A DNA stretch of 45,005 bases from Lachnospiraceae bacterium UBA7026 (GCA_002494165.1 DLBH01000077.1:13047-58051); one strand, 5' to 3'. Numbered from the stretch's first letter, positions 32,176-41,439 are shown. Program-made: numbers and translations. The notes: generated by a model not told the origin, from the letters alone.

Positions 32176-34515
32176 ATGACTAATCCTTTAAGAAAAAGAC
32201 TGCCCAGAGACCTGAGGAGTGATTTTGGAAAATATCTGGTTATTTTTCTTCTGATGGTTATCTCCATAGGGGAGGTCTCCGGCTTTGACGTAGCTGACTC
32301 CAGTATGATCAGGGCCTACCAGGAAAGCTTTGAAAAATATAATATCGAGGACGGCAACTTCCTGATCAGTAATAAGGCAAGTGCCGGCCAAATCCGGTCT
32401 ATCGAGGAGGCCGGTGTGACTCTTTATCCCAATTTTTACCGGGAGCTGGTCCTGGATAATGGAAGCACTCTCCGGATTTTTGCCCACCGCAGCGAGGTCA
32501 ACAAGGCTTGTCTTATGGAGGGCAGCTTTCCCAGGCAGACCGGCCAGATCGCCCTGGACCGGATGTTCGCCGACAATAACGGTATCTCTGTCGGCGACCG
32601 GATCTCCTCCGGATCCCGGTCCTTCAAAGTGACCGGCCTCATAGCCCTGTCTGACTACAGTGCCCTCTTCCAGAACAACGGGGATACCATGTTTGACTCT
32701 GTCAGATTCGGTGTAGCGGAGGTGTCCCAGGAAGAGTTTGCCTCCTATAGTAAAAAATATCTGAAATTCTGCTACTCCTGGAAATACCAGAAAAGCCCTT
32801 CCTCTGAAGAGGAAGAGCGGGATATGGCAGAGGACTTCATGGAAAAGGCCAACGACGAGGTAAGACTGGAAGCCTTCACCCCCCGTTTTGAAAACCAGTC
32901 CATCACTTTTACAGGGGAGGATATGGGCTCTGACAAGGCCATGATGCAGGCCTTCCTCTACATTATCATTGTAATTATCGCCTTTGTCTTTGGCGTAACT
33001 ATCAACAATACCATACAAAAGGAGGCAGAAGTCATAGGTACCCTCCGGGCCACCGGTTACAGCAAAAATGAACTGATCCGCCACTACATGGCCATGCCCC
33101 TCCTGGTGACCCTGGTCTCAGCACTGCTGGGAAATATTCTGGGCTATACACTTTTAAAAGATTTTAATGCCTATCTCTATTATAATAGCTACAGTCTGCC
33201 CACCTATGTGACCCGGTGGAGCCCCGGGGCTTTTATCAGCACCACCCTGATACCTGTGGTCCTCATGATTCTAATCACCTATCTGAGCCTGAAAAGGAAG
33301 CTTTCCCTGTCTCCTCTGAAATTCCTCCGCAGGGACCTGAGAAAGACCAGCCGGGGAAGGGCCCTGCCCCTCAGCAGGCACATCCCCTTTTTCACCCGCT
33401 TCCGCCTCCGGATCATCCTGCAGAATATCCCCAACTACATGATCCTTTTTGTGGGTATAATCTTCGCCAACCTCCTCCTCATGTTCGGCCTGATTTTTCC
33501 TTCGATCATGGACCATTACCAGGCCACCATCAAGGAAAATATGCTCTGTCCCTACCAGTATATTCTTCAGATACCCATGGATGCCATGGATGAGGACCAC
33601 CGGTTTTCCAGCTTCTTAAACCTGCTCTATTTTAGCGCTGAAGCCAGCAGCCGGAATGAGGATGCGGAGAAATTCAGCGCCTACACCTTAAAAACCATGG
33701 AAAAGAAAGGAACAAGAAGCGAGGAGATCCTCCTCTACGGTATCAAGAGAAAAAGCAGCTATATCTCTCTTCCCACGGACCTGGCTGACACGGAGGACGG
33801 AACAGAGATTTTTATATCTTCTGCCTACGCGGACAAATACAGGCTCAAGGCCGGTGACAGGATAACCCTCAGGGAACCCTATGACAAAGACACTTACAAT
33901 TTCAGGGTCCGGGGCATCTATGATTACCAGTGCGGACTGACCATCTTTATGGACCAGGAGGTCCTCAACAGGACTTTCGACCTGGATCCGGACTATTTTT
34001 CAGGATATCTTTCCTCCTCAGAAATCAAGGATATTCCCCAGAAATACATTTCCACGGTTATAGATGAGGAATCCCTGACCAAGGTCTCCCGCCAGCTCAT
34101 GGTATCCATGGGATCTATGATGAACCTGGTCTGCGCTTTTTCCGTGATTATTTTCATGATCCTGATCTATGTCCTGTCCAAGACCATCATAGAGAAAAAT
34201 GCCCACTCCATCTCCATGACCAAGGTGCTGGGCTACCGGGGCGGTGAGATCAGCCGGCTTTATATCCTGGCCAGCTTTTTGATCGTCATGATCTTCATCC
34301 TGATTTCCCTGCCTATGGAGACGGCCGCCATGAAGGCCATCTTCCGCATAGTCATGATGACCAGCATCTCAGGCTGGATCCCTTTTTATCTGGACCCCCT
34401 GATCTACCGGCAGATGACAGCCCTTGGCATAGGCACCTACGCCCTGGTGGCCATCCTGGAGTACCTCAAAATCCTGAAAATACCCATGGAAGAAGCCCTG
34501 AAGGAAACTTCCTGA
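32176..34515 (+). CDS. ABC transporter permease, FtsX-type
   Basis: A 779-aa membrane protein. One N-terminal span (about 20-38) is followed by a large external domain (about 40-260), then a core of helices around 260-370 and near 425-450, a second external part (about 460-640), and a final FtsX bundle (about 645-770). The FtsX-like motif is seen in the IGTLRATGYSKNELIRHYM and VLGYRGGEISRLYI coupling loops. AGGTGA lies 5 nt before the ATG at 32176; the GTG at 32167 overlaps this site. It pairs with the ATPase 183 nt upstream. Confidence 0.94.
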   Translation: MTNPLRKRLPRDLRSDFGKYLVIFLLMVISIGEVSGFDVADSSMIRAYQESFEKYNIEDGNFLISNKASAGQIRSIEEAGVTLYPNFYRELVLDNGSTLRIFAHRSEVNKACLMEGSFPRQTGQIALDRMFADNNGISVGDRISSGSRSFKVTGLIALSDYSALFQNNGDTMFDSVRFGVAEVSQEEFASYSKKYLKFCYSWKYQKSPSSEEEERDMAEDFMEKANDEVRLEAFTPRFENQSITFTGEDMGSDKAMMQAFLYIIIVIIAFVFGVTINNTIQKEAEVIGTLRATGYSKNELIRHYMAMPLLVTLVSALLGNILGYTLLKDFNAYLYYNSYSLPTYVTRWSPGAFISTTLIPVVLMILITYLSLKRKLSLSPLKFLRRDLRKTSRGRALPLSRHIPFFTRFRLRIILQNIPNYMILFVGIIFANLLLMFGLIFPSIMDHYQATIKENMLCPYQYILQIPMDAMDEDHRFSSFLNLLYFSAEASSRNEDAEKFSAYTLKTMEKKGTRSEEILLYGIKRKSSYISLPTDLADTEDGTEIFISSAYADKYRLKAGDRITLREPYDKDTYNFRVRGIYDYQCGLTIFMDQEVLNRTFDLDPDYFSGYLSSSEIKDIPQKYISTVIDEESLTKVSRQLMVSMGSMMNLVCAFSVIIFMILIYVLSKTIIEKNAHSISMTKVLGYRGGEISRLYILASFLIVMIFILISLPMETAAMKAIFRIVMMTSISGWIPFYLDPLIYRQMTALGIGTYALVAILEYLKILKIPMEEALKETS

Positions 34516-34594
34516 CAGGCAGGCAGGATTTTCATCTGGCAAAACCGGCTGTGCAAACTGCCGGACTGATGTTTTTAAAACCATTTTCTGAAAA

Positions 34595-34658
34595 CCGATC
34601 CTTTGAAAGATAGATCCTCTATAAGACTGACCCTTTGTAAGACTGATCCTTTGAAAAA
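34595..34658 (+). repeat. four tandem 16-bp repeats
   Basis: Four successive units of 16 bp at 34595, 34611, 34627 and 34643, consensus ctgatcctttgaaaga, each with 1-5 differences. They lie between the permease stop and the terminator. No protein frame is evident. Confidence 0.75.
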
Positions 34659-34725
34659 GGCAGGGCTCCATGCAACATTTTTTATGGATGCACGGAACCC
34701 TGCCTGATTTATTCTGCTTTTTTCT
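34658..34725. terminator. bidirectional intrinsic terminator between permease and ddh
   Basis: AGGCAGGG (34658-34665) pairs with CCCTGCCT (34698-34705) with further pairing inside, and a TTTTTT run follows on the plus strand (after GATTTATTCTGC); AAAAA on the left gives T's for the minus strand. Confidence 0.75.
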
Positions 34726-34763
34726 ATTAATGATCTATTATTTCCGGACCATGACCGCCTCTG

Positions 34764-35750
34764 TTAGAGCAGGGTATGACGCAGGTCCTCATCGCTCTTG
34801 GCACTGAGATATCTCGGAGCAATGTCAAAGATGGTCTTACAGCCGCTCTGGCCCTCCTGGTTGAGCCGGTAGGCAGCTCTGGCATAGGCCACCAGAACAG
34901 AACCGGTAAACTCCGGATTGGAATCCAGCTTCAGCTTGTACTCGATAATATGCTTATTCTGCTTCTCCCAGCCTGTAACACCACTGCGAATTACGAAACC
35001 GCCATGGGGCAGTCCACTGTGGTTGGCAGCCAGCTCTTCCTCTGAAATGAAATGTACCGTGGTATCATAGTCAGCAAAATAGTTGGGCATGGTCTTGATC
35101 TGCTCTTCGATAGCTGCCAGGTCCGCACCCTCCTCAGCCACTACAAAGCACTCTCTGGTATGCTGCTGGCGGATAGTGAAATCAGGTGTCTCTCCGGCCC
35201 GTACCTTTTCCACGGAGGATTCCACAGGAATGGTATACTGGCGGGCATCCTTGACACCGGGGATTCTGCGGATCGCGTCGGAATGACCCTGGCTCACACC
35301 TCGGCCCCAGAAGGTATAGTGCTTTCCTTCCGGAAGGACTGCGTCTGAGATCATGCGCAGCAGGGAGAACATACCCGGGTCCCAGCCCACAGAAATCACA
35401 CCCACCTTGCCGGCTTCCCTGGCTGCGGCATCCACATTGGTAAAATGCTGGGGGATGTTGGCATGAGTATCAAAGCTGTCTATGACATTAAACATGGAAG
35501 CGTACTTGGGTGTCTGTACCGGCAGGTCTGTGGCACTTCCTCCACAGATCACGAGAACATCAATCTTATCTTTCCAGGCCTCGATCTCATCAACATGATG
35601 GACAGAAGCCTTGGGATCACGGATCTTAAGGTCCTTCGGATTCCTCCTGGTAAATACTGCCAGCAGTTCTGTGTCCTCGTTTTGCTGGATGGCGCTCTCC
35701 ACGCCCTTCGCCAGGTTACCATAACCAAGAATACCAATTTTAATACTCAT
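34764..35750 (-). CDS. ddh: meso-diaminopimelate dehydrogenase
   Basis: A 328-aa NADPH-dependent enzyme that makes meso-DAP in one step from tetrahydrodipicolinate, a short branch of lysine and peptidoglycan-precursor synthesis. The Rossmann start is GILGYGNLAKGV; the substrate region includes FDTHANIP, SVGWDPGMFSL and WGRGVSQGHSDAIRRIPGV, all strongly family-specific. Length is family-typical. AGGAGG is 6 nt before the ATG. It stands alone with its own promoter, facing the ABC permease. Confidence 0.97.
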   Translation of the reverse strand: MSIKIGILGYGNLAKGVESAIQQNEDTELLAVFTRRNPKDLKIRDPKASVHHVDEIEAWKDKIDVLVICGGSATDLPVQTPKYASMFNVIDSFDTHANIPQHFTNVDAAAREAGKVGVISVGWDPGMFSLLRMISDAVLPEGKHYTFWGRGVSQGHSDAIRRIPGVKDARQYTIPVESSVEKVRAGETPDFTIRQQHTRECFVVAEEGADLAAIEEQIKTMPNYFADYDTTVHFISEEELAANHSGLPHGGFVIRSGVTGWEKQNKHIIEYKLKLDSNPEFTGSVLVAYARAAYRLNQEGQSGCKTIFDIAPRYLSAKSDEDLRHTLL

Positions 35751-35813
35751 ATTAACCTCCTGTGATTGTTATTTCTTATCTTTAGGGATAGTATTATTTT
35801 ATCTGATTATATC

Positions 35814-35842
35814 ACTATATTATAAGCTGTTCATTTATGCAA
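35814..35842 (-). promoter_or_regulatory. sigma-A promoter for ddh
   Basis: Minus strand: TTGCAT (35837-35842), 17-nt spacer, TATAGT (35814-35819), about 64 nt before the ddh start. Confidence 0.6.
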
Positions 35843-36029
35843 GACTTAATCTGAATTCTTGCAGTTCAAATCCTTCAAAAACCTTCTTGCAGCCTTTAGG
35901 AATTAAAAGGCCGGTGCATCCGGGATTTCACAGAATATTCATGGTCTCATGATTAAATATAGGCTGTTTTATATACCAACTACAAGTATTGACATACCTT
36001 TTAAGCCGATATTGAAAGGAGTGACCCTG

Positions 36030-36830
36030 ATGACCCGGAAGTCTTATGTACTGCATTATTTCGACTTTAAAAATTCCGGAAAGTTTTTTCTTGTGGCCTT
36101 TGCAGGCCTGATTCTGATTCTGGCGATCATTCTGCTTTTCTCCAGACTCCAGTCAGTCCGGGAGAGAAAGAAATTCATGACCGCCTCTGGTGACAGTGCT
36201 CCCCTGCCCCAGGATACCCTTCAGGCCGGCAGCGACAGAAAGTACCACCTCATCGAAAGCTTCTACGAGATGGTCTTTTCCTCGACCTCCATCCTTTTCT
36301 TTTTATCCTTATACTATGTGATGGATGCCAGGTTCCAGATGGCAGAGCCCTACTGGGATAAATACCAGGACGCCTTTCTTCTGCTCTTTATCCTCATGTC
36401 TGTCTTTATGACCAACTTTCTGGACCTGCTGCTGGTAAGACTGACCCATCTGGAGTCCAGCCAAAAGGCCTCCATCCGCCTGCTGAGCTCCATCTATATC
36501 GTGATGATCCTGCTCTATATCCGCTTTGTTTATGACGATACCAATTATGACACCTTGATCCTCTATTTCATTACTTTAGCGGCGGGCCGGTTCGTCTACT
36601 TTGATTTTACACCCCAGGAATTTGCTGGCCAGGTCAAGGGAATCCTCAGGAACCTGCCCATGCTGATCCTGATTCTGTGCTACTCAGGCATCGTCTGCTG
36701 GTACGGCTTCCATGTGGACTTCCTTCTGACGTCCAACGGAGTAATCGTCAGTACTCTGATTGCCCACCTTTTTATGGACCTGTCCATATTCATCCTTCAC
36801 CAGACCAGACTGCTGAAATTATTCTTATAG
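36030..36830 (+). CDS. polytopic membrane protein of unknown function
   Basis: A 266-aa protein with about seven hydrophobic segments: one near residues 17-38, then pairs between about 85 and 160, and three in the last 110 residues. No enzymatic or transport motif is recognised. Between TM1 and TM2 is a hydrophilic stretch (about 40-80). The start is ATG 36030, with AGGAG 10 nt before it; a longer in-frame start at 35949 would include upstream DNA without a ribosome site. It is flanked by ddh and the YbaK gene, and its context gives no clue. Family not recognised. Confidence 0.75.
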   Translation: MTRKSYVLHYFDFKNSGKFFLVAFAGLILILAIILLFSRLQSVRERKKFMTASGDSAPLPQDTLQAGSDRKYHLIESFYEMVFSSTSILFFLSLYYVMDARFQMAEPYWDKYQDAFLLLFILMSVFMTNFLDLLLVRLTHLESSQKASIRLLSSIYIVMILLYIRFVYDDTNYDTLILYFITLAAGRFVYFDFTPQEFAGQVKGILRNLPMLILILCYSGIVCWYGFHVDFLLTSNGVIVSTLIAHLFMDLSIFILHQTRLLKLFL

Positions 36831-36942
36831 GCCGCCTGAACCTTGGACCCTGGATTTGCCGGCAAGGCCAGCCCAGTCCCGACCCCGGCAGGGTTCTGAG
36901 TTCCGGCAGGACTCTGACTGTTAACTCCAGACTCTCCGGCTC

Positions 36943-37404
36943 TTATTTGGCCACGTCTACCCATTCCTGATAACCGCTGAACCTTTCCAGCTGGTCCATG
37001 GTCATCTCTATGGCTGAATTGCCGCTGCCTGCTGCAGGGAAGACCGTGTCGTATTTCTTCAGGGACTGGTCCAGATACACCCTGACTCCCTCCTTGAGGG
37101 CAAAGGGACAGACCCCGCCCGGGGCAAAACCGGTCCAGGCCTCCACAGTTTCGAAGGGGATCATTTTGGCCTTCTTGTGGAAATACTGCTTGAATTTCTT
37201 ATTGTCTACTCTGGTCTCTCCCGAAGCGACGATGACAATAGGCTGGTCATCTATAAGAAAGGACAGAGTCTTGGCAATCCGGTCCGGCTCCGTCCCTAAG
37301 GCCTGGGCAGCCAGGTCTACTGTGGCACTTGACTCGGCCAGTTCAATGACCCTGCCCTCCATTTCCGTTCCCTGAAAATATTTCTTTACTTTTTCAACCG
37401 ACAT
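36943..37404 (-). CDS. YbaK/EbsC-type aminoacyl-tRNA deacylase
   Basis: A 153-aa protein related to YbaK, ProXp and the editing domain of ProRS, which clear mischarged tRNA (for example Cys-tRNA-Pro). The fold shows as LAESSATVDLAAQALGTEP, KTLSFLIDDQPIVIVASGETRVDNKKF, PGGVCPFALKEGVRVYLDQ and GSGNSAIEMTMDQL. The start ATG 37404 has GAGGAG 7 nt upstream. The frame's earlier 26 residues are AT-rich and hydrophobic and were left out. Exact substrate is unknown. Confidence 0.9.
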   Translation of the reverse strand: MSVEKVKKYFQGTEMEGRVIELAESSATVDLAAQALGTEPDRIAKTLSFLIDDQPIVIVASGETRVDNKKFKQYFHKKAKMIPFETVEAWTGFAPGGVCPFALKEGVRVYLDQSLKKYDTVFPAAGSGNSAIEMTMDQLERFSGYQEWVDVAK

Positions 37405-37480
37405 CTTAATCTCCTCTTCTATGATACAAATATGATAATAAATAGATATACTAATAAACAAATATAATGATAAAACTATC

Positions 37481-37507
37481 AAAGCCGGCCCGGATGGGGC
37501 CGGCTTT
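37481..37507. terminator. strong GC-rich hairpin downstream of HerA-like gene
   Basis: AAAGCCGGCCC and GGGCCGGCTTT pair over 11 bp with a 5-nt loop. On the minus strand TTTGATAGTTTTA follows, a poor T run, so partial termination is likely. It also lies ahead of the YbaK gene. Confidence 0.6.
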
Positions 37508-37601
37508 GTCCATTTCTTTACTTACTTTAAAAGGCTTATGGCTATTGAAATGGGACTAAGACCTTGAACTAGCGACATGCCGGTAATTCCCTGCCTCCCC
37601 A

Positions 37602-39329
37602 TCAGCCTTTAAAAAGAGTATCCAGGATACCCCGGCCCAGGGACGCTCCCAGGTTGCCGCCCAGCTTTTTACCGAAGCTGCCGAAGGTACCACCGACTGT
37701 CTTGCCGACCTCCCGGCCCACGGTTCCGACTACGGAACTACCCACAGACTTGATGGCCTTCTTTTTCTTTTTAGCCTCCTTCTCTCTTTCTCTTTCCTCA
37801 GCCTTCTGCTGACGCTCGTATTCCTTCTGGATTCTGGCCTCCTCGGCCTTCTTCCTCTTTTCTTCTTCTCTGGCAAGTCTCTGAGCCTCCCGCTCTTCCT
37901 CCCGGGCCTTTCTGGCGGCTTCCCGCTCTTCTTCCCGAGCCTTCCTTGCCTCTTCCTTTTCCTCTTCTTTCCGCCGCTTCTCTTCCTCAGCCTCGCGGAG
38001 TTTTTCTTCCTCGGCGGCCCTAGCCGCCTCTTCCTCTTCTGCTCCCATTCTCAGGAAGAACTCATAAGCGGAATCCGGATCATGGGCCTGGGCATATTTG
38101 GAATAAAGCAGACTGCCGCTGATGGCCTGGGACCTCTCTTCATCACTGATGGGACCCATCCGGCTCTGGGGCGGAAGAATAAAAGCTCTCTGGGCTATGG
38201 CCGGGATACCGTCCTCCTGGAGGAAGGAGACGATGGCCTCCCCTGTTCCCAGGTTGGATATGGCCTCCTCGGTATCAAAATCCGGATTGGCCCGGAAGGA
38301 TTCGGCCGCAGCCTTAACCCTCTTCTGGTCTGCCGGTGTGTAGGCCCTCAGGGCATGCTGGACCTTATTTCCCAGCTGGGAGAGCACTCCCTCAGGAATA
38401 TCTCTGGGATTCTGGGTACAGAAATAGATGCCCACTCCCTTGGACCGGATCAGCTTGACTACCTGCTCGATCTTGTCCAGAAGTTCCTTGGAGGCATCAT
38501 CAAAAAGAAGATGGGCCTCATCAAAGAAAAATACCATCTTGGGCTTGTCCAGGTCACCTACTTCCGGCAGTCTCTCAAAAAGTTCGGACATGAGCCAGAG
38601 CAGGAAGGTGGAATAAAGCCGGCCGTTGTTGATCAGACTTTCGGAGTCCAGGATATTAATGGCTCCTTTGCCGTCGTAGGTGGTGGTCAGCCAGTCACCG
38701 ATATTGAGGGCTGTCTCCCCAAAGAATATATCACCGCCGTCCAGCTCCAGGCCCACCAGGGCCCTGGTAATGGCTCCGATGGATGCACCCCGGATCTTAC
38801 CGTACTGAGGCGCCAGTTCTTCACTGTTCTCCTCCACATAGTGAAGCATGGCCTTCAGATCCTTGGTATCAACCAGCAGCAGGTCATTGTCATCGGCTAT
38901 CTTAAAGACGATGGTCAGAATATCACTTTGCAGATCATTAAGTCTGAGAACCCTGGATAAGAGCAAGGGACCAATCTCAGAAATCGTGGTCCTCAAAGGA
39001 ATACCCTTTTGACCAAAAAGGTCCCACAGGGTCACAGGATAACCCTTGTAGGCAAAGGTCTCCGCCAGACCGAAGCGTTTTATTCTCTTTTGCATATCCT
39101 CAGTATCAGTCCCCGCCGTCATGGTTCCGGCCAGGTCTCCCTTGACATCTGCCAGGAAAACAGGGACTCCGATATCACTGAAAGATTCAGCCATCACCTT
39201 CAGGGTAACTGTCTTACCGGTTCCGGTGGCTCCGGCCACCAGGCCGTGCCTGTTTGCCATCTTTGGGAAAATGGACAGTGGCTGTCCGTCGGTCGTATTC
39301 GCAATCCATACTTTGTTATCTTTTATCAT
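37602..39329 (-). CDS. HerA-like ATPase (DUF853 / YjgR family)
   Basis: A 575-aa ATPase of the HerA/FtsK class. Walker A is GATGTGKT (33-40), Walker B FFFDEAH (267-273), and the TQNPRDIPEGVLSQLGNKVQHALRA stretch resembles the sensor region. The core ends about residue 425. A highly charged Glu/Arg/Lys coiled coil covers about 425-540, followed by a Gly-rich tail (VGREVGKTVGGTFGSFGKK). The molecular role of YjgR-like proteins is not established. AGGGGG precedes the ATG at 39329. Helicase or DNA-pump activity is only implied by homology. Confidence 0.9.
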   Translation of the reverse strand: MIKDNKVWIANTTDGQPLSIFPKMANRHGLVAGATGTGKTVTLKVMAESFSDIGVPVFLADVKGDLAGTMTAGTDTEDMQKRIKRFGLAETFAYKGYPVTLWDLFGQKGIPLRTTISEIGPLLLSRVLRLNDLQSDILTIVFKIADDNDLLLVDTKDLKAMLHYVEENSEELAPQYGKIRGASIGAITRALVGLELDGGDIFFGETALNIGDWLTTTYDGKGAINILDSESLINNGRLYSTFLLWLMSELFERLPEVGDLDKPKMVFFFDEAHLLFDDASKELLDKIEQVVKLIRSKGVGIYFCTQNPRDIPEGVLSQLGNKVQHALRAYTPADQKRVKAAAESFRANPDFDTEEAISNLGTGEAIVSFLQEDGIPAIAQRAFILPPQSRMGPISDEERSQAISGSLLYSKYAQAHDPDSAYEFFLRMGAEEEEAARAAEEEKLREAEEEKRRKEEEKEEARKAREEEREAARKAREEEREAQRLAREEEKRKKAEEARIQKEYERQQKAEEREREKEAKKKKKAIKSVGSSVVGTVGREVGKTVGGTFGSFGKKLGGNLGASLGRGILDTLFKG

Positions 39330-39511
39330 AGTGAACCCCCTGTCTTTTATCATCCGGACCACCGGCCCCTCCTCAAACAGACCATTCTTGTCCGTTCGTG
39401 GAAGGTCAGGCCCCGGTTAGCTGAAAGCTGGTTACTTTTCCATTTTAGATTTATTTTGTATAAACAGGCCTAAGCCTGGTTACTCATGTAATTTTGTCTC
39501 AAGCAGGCCGG

Positions 39512-40999
39512 TTAGCGATAGAATATCCGCTTGCTGTCCTGGTACCTGGGCTCACAGGTCATATTGATCCGGAGTCTCCGGAAAATATCCGTGTCTACCG
39601 GAGACAGCATAACCGAACAGTGGGCATCGCAGTTCTGAAGCATGGGCAGACAGTCCATGGCCTTCCTGGCGTTGGGATCATCAGCCGCACTGACAGAGAG
39701 AGCTACCAGAACTTCATTGGTGTGAAGTCTGGGATTACGGTTGCCCAGATAATTAATTTTCAGCTCCTGGACCGGCCTGATGACATCGGCTGCCAACAGG
39801 TATACGTCATCAGGGATCCCGGCAAGAACCTTGAGAGCATTGAGCAGCATGGCACTGGCTGCACCAAGTAAGTCCTTGTTGCGGCCGGTAATAATCTTGC
39901 CGTCAGGGAGCTCAATAGCCGCTGCCGGCTCGCCGCACTCCTCCTCTCTCTTCCTGGCTGCCCTGGCCACAGCCCGGTCATCCAGGGTCAGTTCTGCCTG
40001 GTTAAGCAGAATCTCCAGCTTACTGATCTCCCCATCCTTTTCCATACCCTTCTTCTTCTCACAAAGGGCCTTGTAATAGCGGCGCAGGATCTCCTGGCGG
40101 GCCGCCTCGGATACGGCAAAGTCATCATAGATACAGTTCCCAGCCATATTGACGCCCATGTCTGTCGGTGACTTGTAGGGACAGGACCCGTAGATCTGCT
40201 GGAACATGGCCCTCAGCACGGGAAAAATTTCCACGTCCCTGTTATAGTTAACAGTGACCTTACCGTAGGCTTCCATATGGAAGGGGTCGATCATATTCAC
40301 GTCATTAAGGTCGGCTGTGGCCGCCTCATAGGCCAGATTCACCGGATGCTTGAGAGGAATATTCCATATAGGAAATGTCTCAAATTTGGCGTAGCCAGCC
40401 TTGATCCCCCTCCGGTTATCCTGGTAGAGCTGGGAAAGGCAGACCGCCATCTTACCGCTTCCCGGTCCCGGAGCCGTAACCACAATCAGGGAATGGCTGG
40501 TCTCCACATAGTCATTCTTCCCGTAGCCATTCTCACTGACGATCAGGGGCACATTGGAAGGATAGCCGGCAATGGGATAATGCTTATATACCTTTACTCC
40601 CAGACTCTCCAACCTGTTCACAAAACCGTCCACTGACTTCTGGCCGTCATAGCGGGTGATAACCACACTGCCCACATAAAGGCCTACACTCCGGAAGAGA
40701 TCGATCAGTCTCAGGACCTCCATATCGTAGGTAATGCCGATATCTCCCCTTCTTTTGTTACTGTCTATGGCCCCGGCTCCCACCGCGATCACGATTTCAG
40801 CCTGTTCCTTCAGCTTGAGGAGCATCTTCAGCTTACTGTCCGGCTCAAAACCCGGAAGCACTCTCGACGCGTGATAATCGTCAAAAAGCTTGCCGCCGAA
40901 TTCCATATAAAGCTTTCCACCAAACTGTTCCATCCTTCTTCTGATATGCTCAGACTGCATGGAAAGATATTTCTCATTGTCAAATCCTGTTCTGCTCAT
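39512..40999 (-). CDS. DUF1846 domain protein
   Basis: A 495-aa soluble protein of the family DUF1846, widespread in anaerobic Firmicutes. Visible features are GFDNEKYLSMQSEHIRRRM at the N-terminus, a P-loop-like APGPGSGK (about residues 176-183), and SPTDMGVNMAG. The P-loop-like motif suggests nucleotide binding, but no reaction is established that I can name. GAGGAGAAA precedes the ATG. The preceding promoter and hairpin are in a 440-nt gap shared with the malic enzyme gene. Confidence 0.93.
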   Translation of the reverse strand: MSRTGFDNEKYLSMQSEHIRRRMEQFGGKLYMEFGGKLFDDYHASRVLPGFEPDSKLKMLLKLKEQAEIVIAVGAGAIDSNKRRGDIGITYDMEVLRLIDLFRSVGLYVGSVVITRYDGQKSVDGFVNRLESLGVKVYKHYPIAGYPSNVPLIVSENGYGKNDYVETSHSLIVVTAPGPGSGKMAVCLSQLYQDNRRGIKAGYAKFETFPIWNIPLKHPVNLAYEAATADLNDVNMIDPFHMEAYGKVTVNYNRDVEIFPVLRAMFQQIYGSCPYKSPTDMGVNMAGNCIYDDFAVSEAARQEILRRYYKALCEKKKGMEKDGEISKLEILLNQAELTLDDRAVARAARKREEECGEPAAAIELPDGKIITGRNKDLLGAASAMLLNALKVLAGIPDDVYLLAADVIRPVQELKINYLGNRNPRLHTNEVLVALSVSAADDPNARKAMDCLPMLQNCDAHCSVMLSPVDTDIFRRLRINMTCEPRYQDSKRIFYR

Positions 41000-41049
41000 T
41001 TTCTCCTCTTTCTATAAATTACAAAGTCTAAATCAAATCAGGATTGCCA

Positions 41050-41071
41050 TGCCGGAAACTCTAGTCCGGCA
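41050..41071. repeat. leader hairpin before DUF1846
   Basis: TGCCGGA (41050-41056) and TCCGGCA (41065-41071), perfect 7-bp stem, 8-nt loop, about 50-70 nt upstream of the DUF1846 ATG and inside its predicted transcript. Confidence 0.5.
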
Positions 41072-41100
41072 CGTCAATTCTATAAGTCTTTTATTTCATA

Positions 41101-41129
41101 AATATACCAAAAAACAGGCCATAAGACAA
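41101..41129 (-). promoter_or_regulatory. sigma-A promoter for DUF1846
   Basis: Minus strand: TTGTCT (41124-41129), 17-nt spacer, TATATT (41101-41106). Confidence 0.65.
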
Positions 41130-41213
41130 TAATCATCTACCATGTTCTTGAGCCCGGTCTTTGGAAAAATGAAGCTGAAACGGAATAAATATTCAGGATT
41201 TTTTCGGTTTTAC

Positions 41214-41242
41214 TTGCTTTATAAGTCCATTCCATTTATAAT
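41214..41242 (+). promoter_or_regulatory. sigma-A promoter for malic enzyme
   Basis: TTGCTT (41214-41219), 17-nt spacer, perfect TATAAT (41237-41242). The leader is about 190 nt. Confidence 0.75.
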
Positions 41243-41248
41243 TTGAGT

Positions 41249-41274
41249 TTGTATGAAATAATTGTATGACATAA
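41249..41274 (+). repeat. tandem 13-bp repeats at the malic enzyme start site
   Basis: TTGTATGAAATAA (41249-41261) and TTGTATGACATAA (41262-41274), one difference, placed right at the predicted transcription start. Could be a regulator's binding pair. Confidence 0.5.
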
Positions 41275-41439
41275 TTAAAGAAGAATCCTTGCTAACCCCA
41301 CCGGATAGGGACTGGCGGAAATACTTCATATAGCACAAATCATAAATATAGTTTATAAAGTCCGTTTCACAATACACCGTTTATTAAACCCAATTTATCC
41401 AAATAAAGAGCCTATATATTTCATCAGGAGGAAGTTACT

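Larger units (their letters stand above)
41000..41439. other. divergent regulatory gap between DUF1846 and malic enzyme genes
   Basis: This 440-nt region has no gene. It holds one sigma-A promoter for each side (41101-41129 minus, 41214-41242 plus), a hairpin TGCCGGA/TCCGGCA at 41050-41071 in the DUF1846 leader, and tandem 13-bp repeats at 41249-41274. Confidence 0.8.

Noticed and set aside
32188..33084. 298-codon minus-strand frame opposite the ABC permease
   Set aside because: A shadow of the permease reading frame; composition is not protein-like and it lacks a start signal.
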